Shown one piece after another: positions 1 to 7,918 of a stretch of DNA of 35,699 bases (the stretch's first letter is position 1; each line of letters starts with the position of its first letter). Where the stretch lies: assembly GCF_000220565.1 (NCBI RefSeq), contig NZ_AFPM01000086.1, positions 1 to 35,699 of the forward strand. Direction: 5' to 3'. The position numbers and the translations under genes are program-made. The stretch comes from Oceanicola sp. S124. Its GTDB lineage: Bacteria; Pseudomonadota; Alphaproteobacteria; Rhodobacterales; Rhodobacteraceae. A model generated the notes under the pieces. That model worked only from the letters and a program-made list of their open reading frames with translations, did no database searches and was not told the DNA's origin.

Positions 1-111
1 CCGCATAGGACGCTCTACAGCCGGTGGAAGCGCTGGAGCGAGAAAGGCATCCTCGCCAGCATGATGGTCGGCCTGGCTACAGGACACCGCTAAGAGAAAA
101 CCGTGGTGATC

Positions 112-151
112 CCGCACGGGACATCACTTCGTGATGCCCTGCCGGGCAGTG
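112..151 (+). repeat. Palindromic repeat copy 1 (40 nt)
   Basis: This segment is absent from the expected transposase reading (VVI directly followed by DAT). It contains CGGGACATCAC-TTC-GTGATGCCC, a hairpin, followed by TGCCGGGCA. It matches the copies at 226-265 (inverted) and 555-597. Its length is not a multiple of three, so it shifts the frame. Confidence 0.8.
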
Positions 152-225
152 GACGCGACCTGTCTGAAAGCACACCGTACCGCGACCAGCATGGCCGGCA
201 AGAAGGGAGGCGTGGCCGCCTGATC

Positions 226-265
226 CATTGCCCGGCAGGGCATTGCCCGGCAATGTCCCGAGAGG
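226..265 (-). repeat. Palindromic repeat copy 2 (40 nt, inverted)
   Basis: The reverse complement has the same block order as the other copies: CTCTCGGGACAT, hairpin, ATGCCCTGCCGGGCA. The hairpin stem here is CATTGCC/GGCAATG rather than CATCAC/GTGATG. Both arms have therefore changed together, which suggests the fold is conserved. It lies between the RLI and GRAKGG codons of the transposase relic. Confidence 0.8.
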
Positions 266-554
266 GGGCGAGCCAAGGGGCGGCATGAACACAAGGCTGC
301 ACGCCATCTGCGACAGCCAGGGACGATCGCTCAACCTGTTCGTCACCGCCGGACAGGTCAGCGATGACATCGGCGCACGCGGGCTGCTCAGCAGCCTTCC
401 AAATGTCGCATGGCTGCTCGGAGATCGGGGCTACGACGCTGATTGGGTCCGAGAAGCATTGCAAGACAAGGGGATACGCGCCTGCATTCCCGGCCGAAAG
501 CAACGCAAGACCCAGGTCAAATACGACAAGCGCCAGTTCAAGCGGCGAAACCGC

Positions 555-597
555 CCCTCTCGGGACATCACGTGCCGTGATGCCCTGCCGGGCAGCG
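555..597 (+). repeat. Palindromic repeat copy 3 (about 43 nt)
   Basis: Starts CCCTCTCGGGACATCAC, loop GTGCC (partly pairing), then GTGATGCCCTGCCGGGCA. It is nearly identical to copy 1 and is the longest copy. It separates the KRRNR codons of the transposase relic from the EIMF codons that carry the catalytic Glu. The exact 3' border is uncertain by a few bases. Confidence 0.8.
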
Positions 598-843
598 ATG
601 CGAGATCATGTTCGCGCGCCTCAAGGACCGGAGGCGCGTGGCAACCCGCCATGACCGCTGTCCAAAGGTCTTCCTCTCAGCCATCGCTCTCGCGGCAACC
701 GTCATCTGCTGGTCATGACTCCTGACCCTGGCCCAGTGCCCCATGATGGCTTTGTCAGGTCGCAGGTCGCCCGACCGCCGGACGTTGGATTTTCCAAGCC
801 AGTTCGCGACGACCGGCGGGTGATGCCAGCGCTATTTTCGCGA

Positions 844-863
844 TCTAGCCTGTTTGGACGATA
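844..863. promoter_or_regulatory. Weak operator-like dyad A upstream of the GMC operon
   Basis: TCTAGCCT-GTTT-GGACGATA. The right half matches the consensus half-site found at seven other places in the window (GGACGATG), while the left half matches at only about five of eight positions. It lies 55 bp before the chosen GTG start of the GMC oxidoreductase, a position like the other sites. Because one half is poor this is the least certain member of the set. Confidence 0.45.
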
Positions 864-917
864 ATATCTGTGACGGTTCGGCTCATGCTTCTGGCGGCGA
901 CACGAGAGGCAACAGCA

Positions 918-2546
918 GTGAGCAAGGTCAGAACGCAGAGCGACACAGTGGATTACATCGTGATCGGGGCCGGGGCCGCTGGATGTGTGGTGGCTGCCCG
1001 ATTGTCGGCCTTGCCCGGTGTGCGAGTGGCGATGATCGAAGCGGGCGGCAGTGATCACAATCCGTTGATCCACATCCCCGGCGCGAATTTCGCGACCGGC
1101 ACAAACCCCGCCTTCAACTGGAGTTACGAGACCGCGCCGAACCCTGCGCTGGACGGGCGCAGGCTCTACATGTCGCAGGGGCGCGTGATGGGCGGGTCCG
1201 CCTCGATCAACGGCATGATGTTCCTGCGTGGACGTGACAGCGACTTTGACCAATGGGCTGCGTCGGGCGCGACGGGCTGGAGCGCCGCCGAGGTGCGCCC
1301 ATGGTTCGAACGGGCTGAGACCTATTTGGGGCACCCGCGTCCCGGTCGCGGGCAGGGCGGTCCGGTGACGATCACCCGCGGGCACGCCACGGCGCCTGTC
1401 TGCGATCTCTTCCTCGAGGCCGCCACTGCCGACGGGCTGCATCGTAGCGAGGATATCGCGGCGGACGGGCCATCATCCGCGGGCTATGTCGACCTGTCGA
1501 TCCGGCGCGGGCGGCGGGTGTCCACGGCCGCGGCCTATCTGAACGGCGTGGCGCATCGCGGCCGCCTGCGCATCCTGCGCAACGCCCATGTCGCCCGGAT
1601 CGAGATCGCCGGGGGCCGCGCCAAGGGGGTTCATCTGATCCAGCGCGGCGAAACTCGATATCTGAGCTGCCGCCGAGAGGTCATCGTCGCGGGCGGTGCG
1701 ATCAATTCGCCCGCACTTCTGCTGCGCTCGGGCATCGGCGATCCGGCCCGGCTCGGCGCGCTGGGCATCGACGTGCGCGTCGCCAATCCCGGCGTGGGCG
1801 AGAATTACCAGAACCACCCGATGTACAAGATGATGTTCGCCACCACCGCCCCGGTCAGCGCCTATTCTCATCTGCGTCCCTTCGGCGCGCTGAAGGCGGG
1901 TCTGTCCTACCTTCTGGCGCGGCGCGGCGTGCTGGCCAGCGGGCTGTTCCCGGTGGGCGGGTATTTCGAGACCGAGGAAGGCAATCCCGAGACGCTGATG
2001 CAGTTCTGCATGGCCCCGGCGCTGACGATCCGGCGCCGCCCGGGCATCCTTGGCGTGCTGCCGCGCGCCCACGGGTTCTCGGTCTTGCTCTATCAGGCGG
2101 TGCCTTTCAGCCGGGGTCGGGTCGGGATCGCCAGCGCCGATCCTTCCGCGCCGCCGGTGATCGAGGCGAATGTCTTTGGCGATGACCGCGACCTCGACAT
2201 CATGGCAGTCGCCGCATTCAGAATGCGGAAGATGATGGCGCGCCCTCCGATGGGGGGCGTGCTGGGGGAGGAACTGGCCCCCGGTCCGCAGGCCGACAGT
2301 TTCTCGGCCATGCGCGAGGCGATCCGGGCCGAGGTCGGCGCCAATTACCACGTCGCGGGCACCTGCCGGATGGGCAGCGACCCGGACGCGGTCGTCGATC
2401 CCCAGTTGCGGCTGCGCGGGGTCGAGGGACTGCGGGTGGTGGATGCCTCGGTCATGCCGAATGTGGTCAGCGCCAACACCTATGCGACCACCGTGATGAT
2501 CGCCGAGCGCGGAGCCGATTTCATCGCCGCCGCGCATCGCCACTGA
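918..2546 (+). CDS. GMC-family FAD-dependent oxidoreductase (choline/alcohol dehydrogenase type)
   Basis: Members of this flavoprotein family oxidise alcohols to aldehydes or ketones. The chosen GTG start gives 542 aa, with GAGAAG of the FAD-binding Rossmann fold at residues 17-22. The family motif GRVMGGSASINGM follows, and the C-terminal active-site pair is visible as YHVAGTCRMG (His about 478) and SANTYATT (Asn about 520). An in-frame GTG at 870 and ATG at 885 are possible earlier starts, but 918 gives the usual short N-terminus before the FAD motif and has GAGAGG upstream. The gene is first of a four-gene operon and a weak operator-like dyad lies upstream. Family is clear. The substrate is unknown; by context it may be a hydroxylated terpenoid or steroid-derived alcohol. 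Confidence 0.85.
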   Translation: MSKVRTQSDTVDYIVIGAGAAGCVVAARLSALPGVRVAMIEAGGSDHNPLIHIPGANFATGTNPAFNWSYETAPNPALDGRRLYMSQGRVMGGSASINGMMFLRGRDSDFDQWAASGATGWSAAEVRPWFERAETYLGHPRPGRGQGGPVTITRGHATAPVCDLFLEAATADGLHRSEDIAADGPSSAGYVDLSIRRGRRVSTAAAYLNGVAHRGRLRILRNAHVARIEIAGGRAKGVHLIQRGETRYLSCRREVIVAGGAINSPALLLRSGIGDPARLGALGIDVRVANPGVGENYQNHPMYKMMFATTAPVSAYSHLRPFGALKAGLSYLLARRGVLASGLFPVGGYFETEEGNPETLMQFCMAPALTIRRRPGILGVLPRAHGFSVLLYQAVPFSRGRVGIASADPSAPPVIEANVFGDDRDLDIMAVAAFRMRKMMARPPMGGVLGEELAPGPQADSFSAMREAIRAEVGANYHVAGTCRMGSDPDAVVDPQLRLRGVEGLRVVDASVMPNVVSANTYATTVMIAERGADFIAAAHRH

Positions 2547-2561
2547 CAGATCGAGGAGGAG

Positions 2562-3512
2562 ATGAGCATGGAAACCAGGGTTCTTGGCCAATCGGGGCTG
2601 CGCGTCTCGGTGGTGGGCCTGGGCTGCAACAATTTCGGCGGCATGGTCGCAGGGCTTGACGACAGCGCTGCGGAACGCGTTATCCACGCGGCGCTGGATG
2701 CGGGGATCACCCTGTTCGACACCTCTGACAGCTATGGCGCCGAAGGCGGGTCCGAGCGGGTGCTGGGGGCGGCGCTGAAGGGGCGGCGCGATGGCGTCAT
2801 GCTGGCGACCAAGTTCGCCTCGCCCCTCGGCGGCAGCGGCAAGAGCGGCTATGACGGCTCGCGCCGGCATGTCTTCCACGCGGTCGAGGGCAGCCTGCGC
2901 CGACTGGGCACCGATCATATCGACCTGTACCAGTACCATTTCCCCGACCCGCTGACCCCGCTGGAGGAGACGCTGCGCGCGCTCGAAGATCTCGTCCGGG
3001 CGGGCAAGGTCCGGTATATCGCCTGTTCCAACCTGCCGGCGTGGCAGCTGGTGGATGCCAGCTGGACCGCACGCTATCACGGGCTGGGCCGCTTCGTCTC
3101 GACGCAGGCGGAATACAACCTGCTCAGCCGCGACGTTGAGGACAGCCTGTTCCCGGCGCTCCGCGCCACGGGGATGAGCCTCCTGCCCTATTTCCCGCTC
3201 GCCAGCGGCCTTTTGACCGGCAAGTACCGGCGTGGCGCGCTGCCCGAGCAGGGCCGGCTGATCGATCTTCCTTATTTCAAGGCAGGTCTGACCCAGGAAC
3301 GGCTCGATCGGATCGAGGCCCTGGCGGCGATTGCCGAGGCGCATGGCCGAAATCTGCTCGATCTCGCCTTCGCCTGGCTGCTGGCGGAACCGCTGGTCGG
3401 CTCGGTCATGGCCGGGGCGACGAAGCCTGAACAGGTGATCGCCAATGCCGAGGCCGCGCGCTGGCGGCTTGATGCCGCGATGCGGGACGAGATCTCGCAG
3501 GCGCTGGCCTGA
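2562..3512 (+). CDS. Aldo/keto reductase
   Basis: A 316-aa NADP-dependent aldo/keto reductase with the (β/α)8 barrel pattern. The catalytic tetrad is in place: Asp53, Tyr58 (SYGAEGGSE), Lys84 (ATKF) and His126 (QYHF). The C-terminal segment GATKPEQVIANAEA is the usual cofactor-binding end of the YajO/Tas-like subgroup. The ATG at 2562 is preceded by GAGGAGGAG, a strong ribosome-binding site, and the gap to the GMC gene is 15 bp, so the two are surely co-transcribed. It probably interconverts a ketone and an alcohol of the same substrate family as the GMC enzyme. The actual substrate cannot be read from sequence. Confidence 0.88.
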   Translation: MSMETRVLGQSGLRVSVVGLGCNNFGGMVAGLDDSAAERVIHAALDAGITLFDTSDSYGAEGGSERVLGAALKGRRDGVMLATKFASPLGGSGKSGYDGSRRHVFHAVEGSLRRLGTDHIDLYQYHFPDPLTPLEETLRALEDLVRAGKVRYIACSNLPAWQLVDASWTARYHGLGRFVSTQAEYNLLSRDVEDSLFPALRATGMSLLPYFPLASGLLTGKYRRGALPEQGRLIDLPYFKAGLTQERLDRIEALAAIAEAHGRNLLDLAFAWLLAEPLVGSVMAGATKPEQVIANAEAARWRLDAAMRDEISQALA

Positions 3513-3538
3513 CGCGGACAACAAGGAGGAAAGACAGG

Positions 3539-4462
3539 ATGGATGTTCTTATCATCGGGGGCACCGGCATGATCGGCGTCAATGCCGCGCTGCACCTGAA
3601 GGCCAAGGGCCATAACGTCGCGCTGGCTGCCCGCAACATGCCGGACAAGGATCACCCCGCTGCGCGTTTCCCGGTACTGACACGCGATTTCACCAAGGGC
3701 GAGTTTCGCGCCTCGGATCTGGCGCAGTTCGACGCCGTGGTCTTTGCCGCGGGCAACGATCCGCGCCACATGCCTGCCGGGGCCGATCCCGAGGAGTTCT
3801 ATCGCCGCACCCAATCCGACAGCGTGCCGGCCTTTGCCGAATTGGCGCGCGAGGCGGGGATCAAGCGCTTCGTGCAGGTCGGCAGCTATTACCATCAACT
3901 GCTGCCCGATCTGGTCGAAAGCTCGGTCTATGTCCGGGCACGCAAACTGGCCGATGACGGGGTGCGGGCGCTGTCGCGCGACGGCTTCATGGCCTGCACG
4001 CTGAACCCGCCTTCGATCGTCGGGGCAACGCCGGGCCTGCCGGCGCTGCGCTATCAGACGCTGGCGGAATGGGGGCAGGGGCTGCGGCCCGAAATCCCGG
4101 TGACGGCGCCGCCGGGCGGCACAAATTACATGTCGGTGCGATCCTTGGCCGAGGCGATCGAGGGCGCGCTTTTGCGCGGCGAAGGCGGCAAGGCCTATCT
4201 GATCGGTGACGAAAGCCTCAGCTTCCGCGACTTCTTCCAACTGTTCTTCGACGTGGCGGGCAACCCGGTTCAGGTCGGGATCGTGGACGAGGAAAACCGG
4301 ATGCTTCCCGATGCCTTCATCGTACAGGGGCGCGGCAACACCATCGCCTATGAACCCGATCCGAAGGAAACAGCCCTGCTTGGCTATACCCGCAACGACG
4401 TGCGCCGCGCCGTGGCCGAGGTGGCCGCGATGGCGACGCGTCGCAGCGAGGCTGCCCGATGA
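3539..4462 (+). CDS. NAD(P)-dependent epimerase/dehydratase-like protein (atypical extended SDR)
   Basis: A 307-aa protein with an N-terminal Rossmann fold, GGTGMIG at residues 7-13. It has the overall pattern of NAD-dependent epimerase/dehydratase or NmrA-like proteins. The usual Tyr-xxx-Lys pair is not clean: the best candidate is YVRARK, where Lys is five rather than four residues after Tyr, so the mechanism may differ from classical SDRs. AAGGAGG-type ribosome-binding sequence (AAGGAGGAAAG) precedes the ATG. It sits 26 bp after the aldo/keto reductase and overlaps the next SDR by 4 bp, so it is part of the same operon. Function is unassigned beyond the fold. Confidence 0.78.
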   Translation: MDVLIIGGTGMIGVNAALHLKAKGHNVALAARNMPDKDHPAARFPVLTRDFTKGEFRASDLAQFDAVVFAAGNDPRHMPAGADPEEFYRRTQSDSVPAFAELAREAGIKRFVQVGSYYHQLLPDLVESSVYVRARKLADDGVRALSRDGFMACTLNPPSIVGATPGLPALRYQTLAEWGQGLRPEIPVTAPPGGTNYMSVRSLAEAIEGALLRGEGGKAYLIGDESLSFRDFFQLFFDVAGNPVQVGIVDEENRMLPDAFIVQGRGNTIAYEPDPKETALLGYTRNDVRRAVAEVAAMATRRSEAAR

Positions 4463-5307
4463 GCCGTGACCTGTTGCGCCTGTCCGGCAAGGTCGCGCTG
4501 ATCACCGGCGGGGCCGCCGGGATCGGCCGCGCCACCGCCGAGTTATACCTCGAGGCCGGGATGCAGGTGGTGATCGCCGACAACCATGCAGACCGCTGCG
4601 CCGAGGCGTCTGCGGCCATGCCCGCGGCGCTGGTGATCGAGGCCGATGTGCGCGACCCCGACGATGTGGCGCGTATCATCGACGAGACGCGCCAGCGCTT
4701 CGGTCGGCTTGATGTTCTGGTCAACAACGTGGGGGATTATCTGAAGATCTTCACCCCGTTCGAGCGCTCGACAGAGGAGGAATGGGAAGCGCTTTACGAC
4801 ATCAACCTCAAGCACATGTTCCGCATGACCCGCGCGGCGCTGCCCCTCGTGAAAGCCTCGGGCGAGGGCGGGTCGATCATCAACCTGTCCACGGTCGAGG
4901 CCCTGCGCGGCATTCCCAACGCTACCGTATACTCGGCGTTCAACTCCGCGATCCTCGGCTTCACCCGCAGCCTGTCGGTCGAGCTGGGCTATCACGGTAT
5001 CCGGGTCAATGCGATTGCGCCGGAAACCACCGATACGATTCAGGTAACGGCAGATCCAAGGGTGCCGCTGGCCAACCGTCCCCATATCCGGACTTGGTTC
5101 CCGATGGGACGTTTCGGCCGGGGTGAGGATTCGGCGGGCGCGGCGCTCTATCTGGCGTCCGAGCGGCTTTCGGGGTGGGTGACGGGCACCACCATGGTTG
5201 TGGATGGCGGGGTGATCGCCGCAGGGGCCTGGATGCGGATGCAGGACGGCACCTCGTTCACCCATCTGCCGATCATCGCCGCCGACGGCTATACCGATCT
5301 GGACTGA
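4459..5307 (+). CDS. Short-chain dehydrogenase/reductase lacking the catalytic Lys
   Basis: A 282-aa classical-SDR-length protein with the cofactor motif GGAAGIG (residues 17-23), LVNNVG near 88 and the catalytic Ser144 and Tyr158. The position four residues after Tyr158 is Asn162 (VYSAFNSA) where the family has Lys. The codon AAC is clear in the DNA. It may therefore be a weak or non-classical enzyme, or bind a substrate without hydride transfer. The start overlaps the preceding gene as ATGA, which implies translational coupling. The C-terminus (WMRMQDGTSFTHLPIIAADGY) is longer than usual. Last gene of the first operon; a 9-bp hairpin follows. Confidence 0.85.
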   Translation: MSRDLLRLSGKVALITGGAAGIGRATAELYLEAGMQVVIADNHADRCAEASAAMPAALVIEADVRDPDDVARIIDETRQRFGRLDVLVNNVGDYLKIFTPFERSTEEEWEALYDINLKHMFRMTRAALPLVKASGEGGSIINLSTVEALRGIPNATVYSAFNSAILGFTRSLSVELGYHGIRVNAIAPETTDTIQVTADPRVPLANRPHIRTWFPMGRFGRGEDSAGAALYLASERLSGWVTGTTMVVDGGVIAAGAWMRMQDGTSFTHLPIIAADGYTDLD

Positions 5308-5313
5308 CGCGGC

Positions 5314-5341
5314 TCAGGGCGCGGCATCTGCAGCGCCCTGA
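5314..5341. terminator. Hairpin between convergent genes
   Basis: TCAGGGCGC (5314-5322), 10-nt loop, GCGCCCTGA (5333-5341). It is a perfect 9-bp stem in the 42-bp gap between the convergent SDR and acyl-CoA ligase genes. There is no clear T run on either side, so intrinsic termination is only probable. Confidence 0.5.
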
Positions 5342-5349
5342 CCCTGGCC

Positions 5350-6894
5350 TCAATTGTTGCGGAACGCGTTCAGCGCCGCGGGCCCGGCGCGCAGCGCCTC
5401 GACCAGATCGCGCTTGCGGATCTTGGCGGCTTCGATCGGCATCGTGTCGATGAATTCAAACCGGCGCGGCACCTTGTAGGCCGCAAGCTGTGCCCGGCAA
5501 TGGGCCTCCAGCAGGTCGGCACTCAGCTCGGCATCGGTATCCTGTACCACAATGGCCACCGGGATCTCGCCCTTCACCTCGTCCGGGGCGGGGACGACGG
5601 CGCAGATCGACACGCCCTTCTGGCGATAGAGCACGCTTTCCACCTCAAGCGGATAGATGTTGTGGCCGCCGGTGATGATGACATCCTTCTTGCGGTCGAC
5701 GATGAACAGGAACCCCTCTTCATCGAGGAACCCCAGATCGCCCGAAAGCCAGCCGTCGGGACCAAAGCTTTCCGCCGTGGCCTCGGGATTGTCGGCATAG
5801 CCGCGGTTGACGCAATCGCCGCCGATCACCACCTCGCCGACCTCGCCCCGCGGAACCGGCTGGCCCGCCTCATCGACGATGGTGATGCGCGACGATCCAA
5901 CCGGCAGCCCGGCCGCCCCGGCCCGGCGCGGCCCGCTGATGGGTTCGATCACGCATTGGCCGCAGGTCTCGGTCGCACCATAGACCTGACTGACGCGCGC
6001 GCCCGAGAGGGCCTCGAATTTCTGGATGATCGGCTGCGGCACCGGCGCGCCACCGGTGGTGCAGACGCGCAGCGACGACAGGTCGTGGCGGTCCGCATCG
6101 AACGCCCCGACCATGTAGACATACATCGTCGGCGTGCCTCCGAAATAGGTCGCCCGGTGGTGGGCGATATCGCTTAGCACGCGTTCGGTGTCCCAGCGTT
6201 CATGCAGGACCAGCGTGCCCCCGGTATAAAGGCAAAGGTTCAGCGTCACCGTCAGCCCAAAATTGGTGAACAGCGGCACGGCGCAGAGATAGGTCTCGGC
6301 CCCGAACCGTGCGCCATGCGCGACCGACATGTCACGCAGCGAACTGGCGGTGGCGAAATGGGTCTGGTCGATCGCCTTCGGCTTGCCCGTGGTGCCCGAG
6401 GAAAAGAACAGCGCCGAGGTGTCGTTGAAATCCTGACGGTGATCGGTGAAGGTTTCGGGTGCCGCGGCGATCAGCGCGTCGAAATCCAGCGCGCCCTTGA
6501 CCGCGCCGCCAAGACAGAACGTCAGAAGGTCGGGCAGACGGGCGGCGATCTGCATGGCCGTGGCGGCACTGCTCTGATCGCAGATCAACGCGCGGATGCC
6601 GCCACGCGTCAGGATGTCCGAAACCTCGGCGGCACGGAACATCGCCGACAGCGGGGCGGGGATCGCCCCCAGCCTCTGACAGGCCCAGAAGGCCGCGGCC
6701 ATCATCGGCGTGCTGGGCAGATAAAGCGCCACGCGCGCCCCCGGCTGCACCCCGGCCTTTTGCAGGGCCCCCGCCATGCGCGCCGTCAGCGCGCCGAATT
6801 CGGCGTAGGTGATCCGGCGGTCTCCGTCGATCAGGAAAGGCCGCTCCGGCACAAGTGCGAGGTTGCGTTGCAACATCTGGTTCAGCGTTTCCAC
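5350..6894 (-). CDS. AMP-forming acyl-CoA synthetase
   Basis: A 514-aa ANL-superfamily ligase that would activate a carboxylic acid with ATP and CoA. Motifs in order: SSGTTGKPK (ATP phosphate loop), YGATETCG, GWLSGDLGFLDEEGFLFIVDRKKD (hinge and ribose-binding Asp) and a C-terminal YKVPRRFEF. The catalytic Lys region reads MPIEAAKIRKRDL, which keeps a Lys but departs from the usual PxTxxGKxxR pattern. It is transcribed divergently from the SDR at 7023, with a perfect copy of the shared dyad between them. It is the second ligase of the cluster and clearly different from the FadD3-like one, so it may activate a side chain or another acid intermediate. Confidence 0.88.
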   Translation of the reverse strand: METLNQMLQRNLALVPERPFLIDGDRRITYAEFGALTARMAGALQKAGVQPGARVALYLPSTPMMAAAFWACQRLGAIPAPLSAMFRAAEVSDILTRGGIRALICDQSSAATAMQIAARLPDLLTFCLGGAVKGALDFDALIAAAPETFTDHRQDFNDTSALFFSSGTTGKPKAIDQTHFATASSLRDMSVAHGARFGAETYLCAVPLFTNFGLTVTLNLCLYTGGTLVLHERWDTERVLSDIAHHRATYFGGTPTMYVYMVGAFDADRHDLSSLRVCTTGGAPVPQPIIQKFEALSGARVSQVYGATETCGQCVIEPISGPRRAGAAGLPVGSSRITIVDEAGQPVPRGEVGEVVIGGDCVNRGYADNPEATAESFGPDGWLSGDLGFLDEEGFLFIVDRKKDVIITGGHNIYPLEVESVLYRQKGVSICAVVPAPDEVKGEIPVAIVVQDTDAELSADLLEAHCRAQLAAYKVPRRFEFIDTMPIEAAKIRKRDLVEALRAGPAALNAFRNN

Positions 6895-6951
6895 TTTGGG
6901 TTCTCCGTCCGGTCAAAGCTCCCGGTTTCATATCCCAGCCGATCCAGACCG

Positions 6952-6971
6952 CATCGTCCGCCGGGACGATG
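6952..6971. promoter_or_regulatory. Operator-like dyad B (perfect inverted repeat)
   Basis: CATCGTCC-GCCG-GGACGATG, a perfect 8-bp inverted repeat with a 4-bp spacer. It is centred in the 128-bp gap between the divergent acyl-CoA ligase (start 6894) and SDR (start 7023), so it could control both. It is the best-formed of eight related sites in the window. Confidence 0.8.
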
Positions 6972-7022
6972 CCACCGCGCAGCCGTGGGCAAGGATGCCG
7001 CGGAACTGGAAAGGGAAAACGG

Positions 7023-7781
7023 ATGACAGGACGTCTGGAAGGCAAGGTCGCAATCATCACAGGCGCGACCTCAGGGATCGGGGCGGCTGCGTCACGGCGC
7101 TTCGCACAGGAAGGGGCCTGCGTCGCCTTGGTCGGGCGTAACCCTGCGCGGGGTGCGGCGTTGGTGGCCGAGATCGATAAGGCGGGCGGACGGGCGGCCT
7201 TTCATGTCCTGGATTTCGAGGCCCCCCAAGGGGTCGAGGACATGGTCTGCGCCGTCGCCGGCGAGTTCGGCGGGATCGACGTGCTTTACAACAACGCCGG
7301 CGGGTCCAGCAGCGCAGATGGACCGCTGACAGTTGCCCCGGAGGCAGAGTTCTGGCGCTGCATTCGGGTGGATCTTTTCGGCAGCTGGCTGATGGCGCGT
7401 CACGTCATCCCGCATATGAAGGTGCGTGGTGGCGGGTCGATCATCAACACCGCCTCGATCGCGGGGGCCATGGGGCTGCCGAACCGCGACGCCTATACCG
7501 CCGCCAAGGGCGGGCTGCTCGCGCTTGGCCGCTCGATGGCGGTGGAATTCGCCGCCGACGGCATCCGGGTGAACACGCTCGTCCCCGGCGCCGTCGGCAC
7601 CGAGCGGGTGCTGCGTTTCTTCGAGGAGGAACCGCATCTCGAAGCGCAGCGGCAGGCTTATCTGCTGGGGCTTGCGCGGCCCGAGGACGTGGTGAACGCG
7701 GCGCTGTTTCTGGCCTCGGACGACTCCGCGCGCACCACCGGCCACATGCTTCCGGTGGATAGCGGCATCCTGATTTCGTGA
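7023..7781 (+). CDS. Short-chain dehydrogenase/reductase
   Basis: A 252-aa classical SDR with GATSGIG at residues 14-20, NNAG near 90, and the complete Ser145, Tyr158, Lys162 triad (AYTAAKGG). GGAAAGGG upstream of the ATG supports the start. It is expected to be an active NAD(P)-dependent alcohol dehydrogenase or ketoreductase. It stands alone, divergent from the acyl-CoA ligase and sharing its operator region. The substrate is unknown, but regulation suggests a step in the same catabolic pathway. Confidence 0.88.
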   Translation: MTGRLEGKVAIITGATSGIGAAASRRFAQEGACVALVGRNPARGAALVAEIDKAGGRAAFHVLDFEAPQGVEDMVCAVAGEFGGIDVLYNNAGGSSSADGPLTVAPEAEFWRCIRVDLFGSWLMARHVIPHMKVRGGGSIINTASIAGAMGLPNRDAYTAAKGGLLALGRSMAVEFAADGIRVNTLVPGAVGTERVLRFFEEEPHLEAQRQAYLLGLARPEDVVNAALFLASDDSARTTGHMLPVDSGILIS

Positions 7782-7814
7782 TGCTTTCCCACCCGACCGA
7801 TGCGGCGTCAGCGC

Positions 7815-7834
7815 GCTAGTCCCTTCGGACGATG
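7815..7834. promoter_or_regulatory. Operator-like dyad C upstream of the first ABC importer
   Basis: GCTAGTCC-CTTC-GGACGATG. The right half is the consensus, and the left half is the TAGTCC variant also seen, as its complement, in sites E-H. It lies 84 bp upstream of the binding-protein start, in the only sizeable gap before this operon. Confidence 0.7.
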
Positions 7835-7918
7835 CCCTGACGGCGCTCGCGAACGCAGGGTCAACTTCAGGCGTCGACCCTTGCGCAACGGAAGCCGCCG
7901 ATCATTTGGGAGGATGAG

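Larger units (their letters stand above)
1..723 (+). pseudogene. IS5-family transposase pseudogene (5' end outside window)
   Basis: Pieces of an IS5-family DDE transposase can be read in order but in different frames. Positions 1-111 carry an N-terminal part (RTLYSRWKRWSEKGI, then KTVVI) with an in-frame TAA at 91. Positions 152-225 carry the first catalytic Asp (DATCLKAHRTA), and 266-554 the GGMNTRLHAICD and LLGDRGYDADW segment with the second Asp. Positions 602-709 or so give EIMFARLKDRRRVATRHDRC with the catalytic Glu, and a stop follows shortly after. Three palindromic repeats of about 40 nt (112-151, 226-265, 555-597) interrupt the frame, one directly before the first catalytic Asp and one just before the catalytic Glu. 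There is also at least one extra single-base frameshift near 206-215. The gene cannot make a working transposase. I could not recognise the terminal inverted repeats of the element. Family assignment rests on remembered IS5 sequences. Confidence 0.85.

Noticed and set aside
1-723. Active insertion sequence
   Set aside because: In-frame stop, frameshifts and three inserted repeats interrupt the transposase, and no terminal inverted repeats were recognised.
1473-3524. 683-aa minus-strand open frame antisense to the GMC and aldo/keto reductase genes
   Set aside because: Rich in Arg, Ala, Gly and Pro with no domain pattern. It mirrors two clearly real genes; an effect of high GC content.
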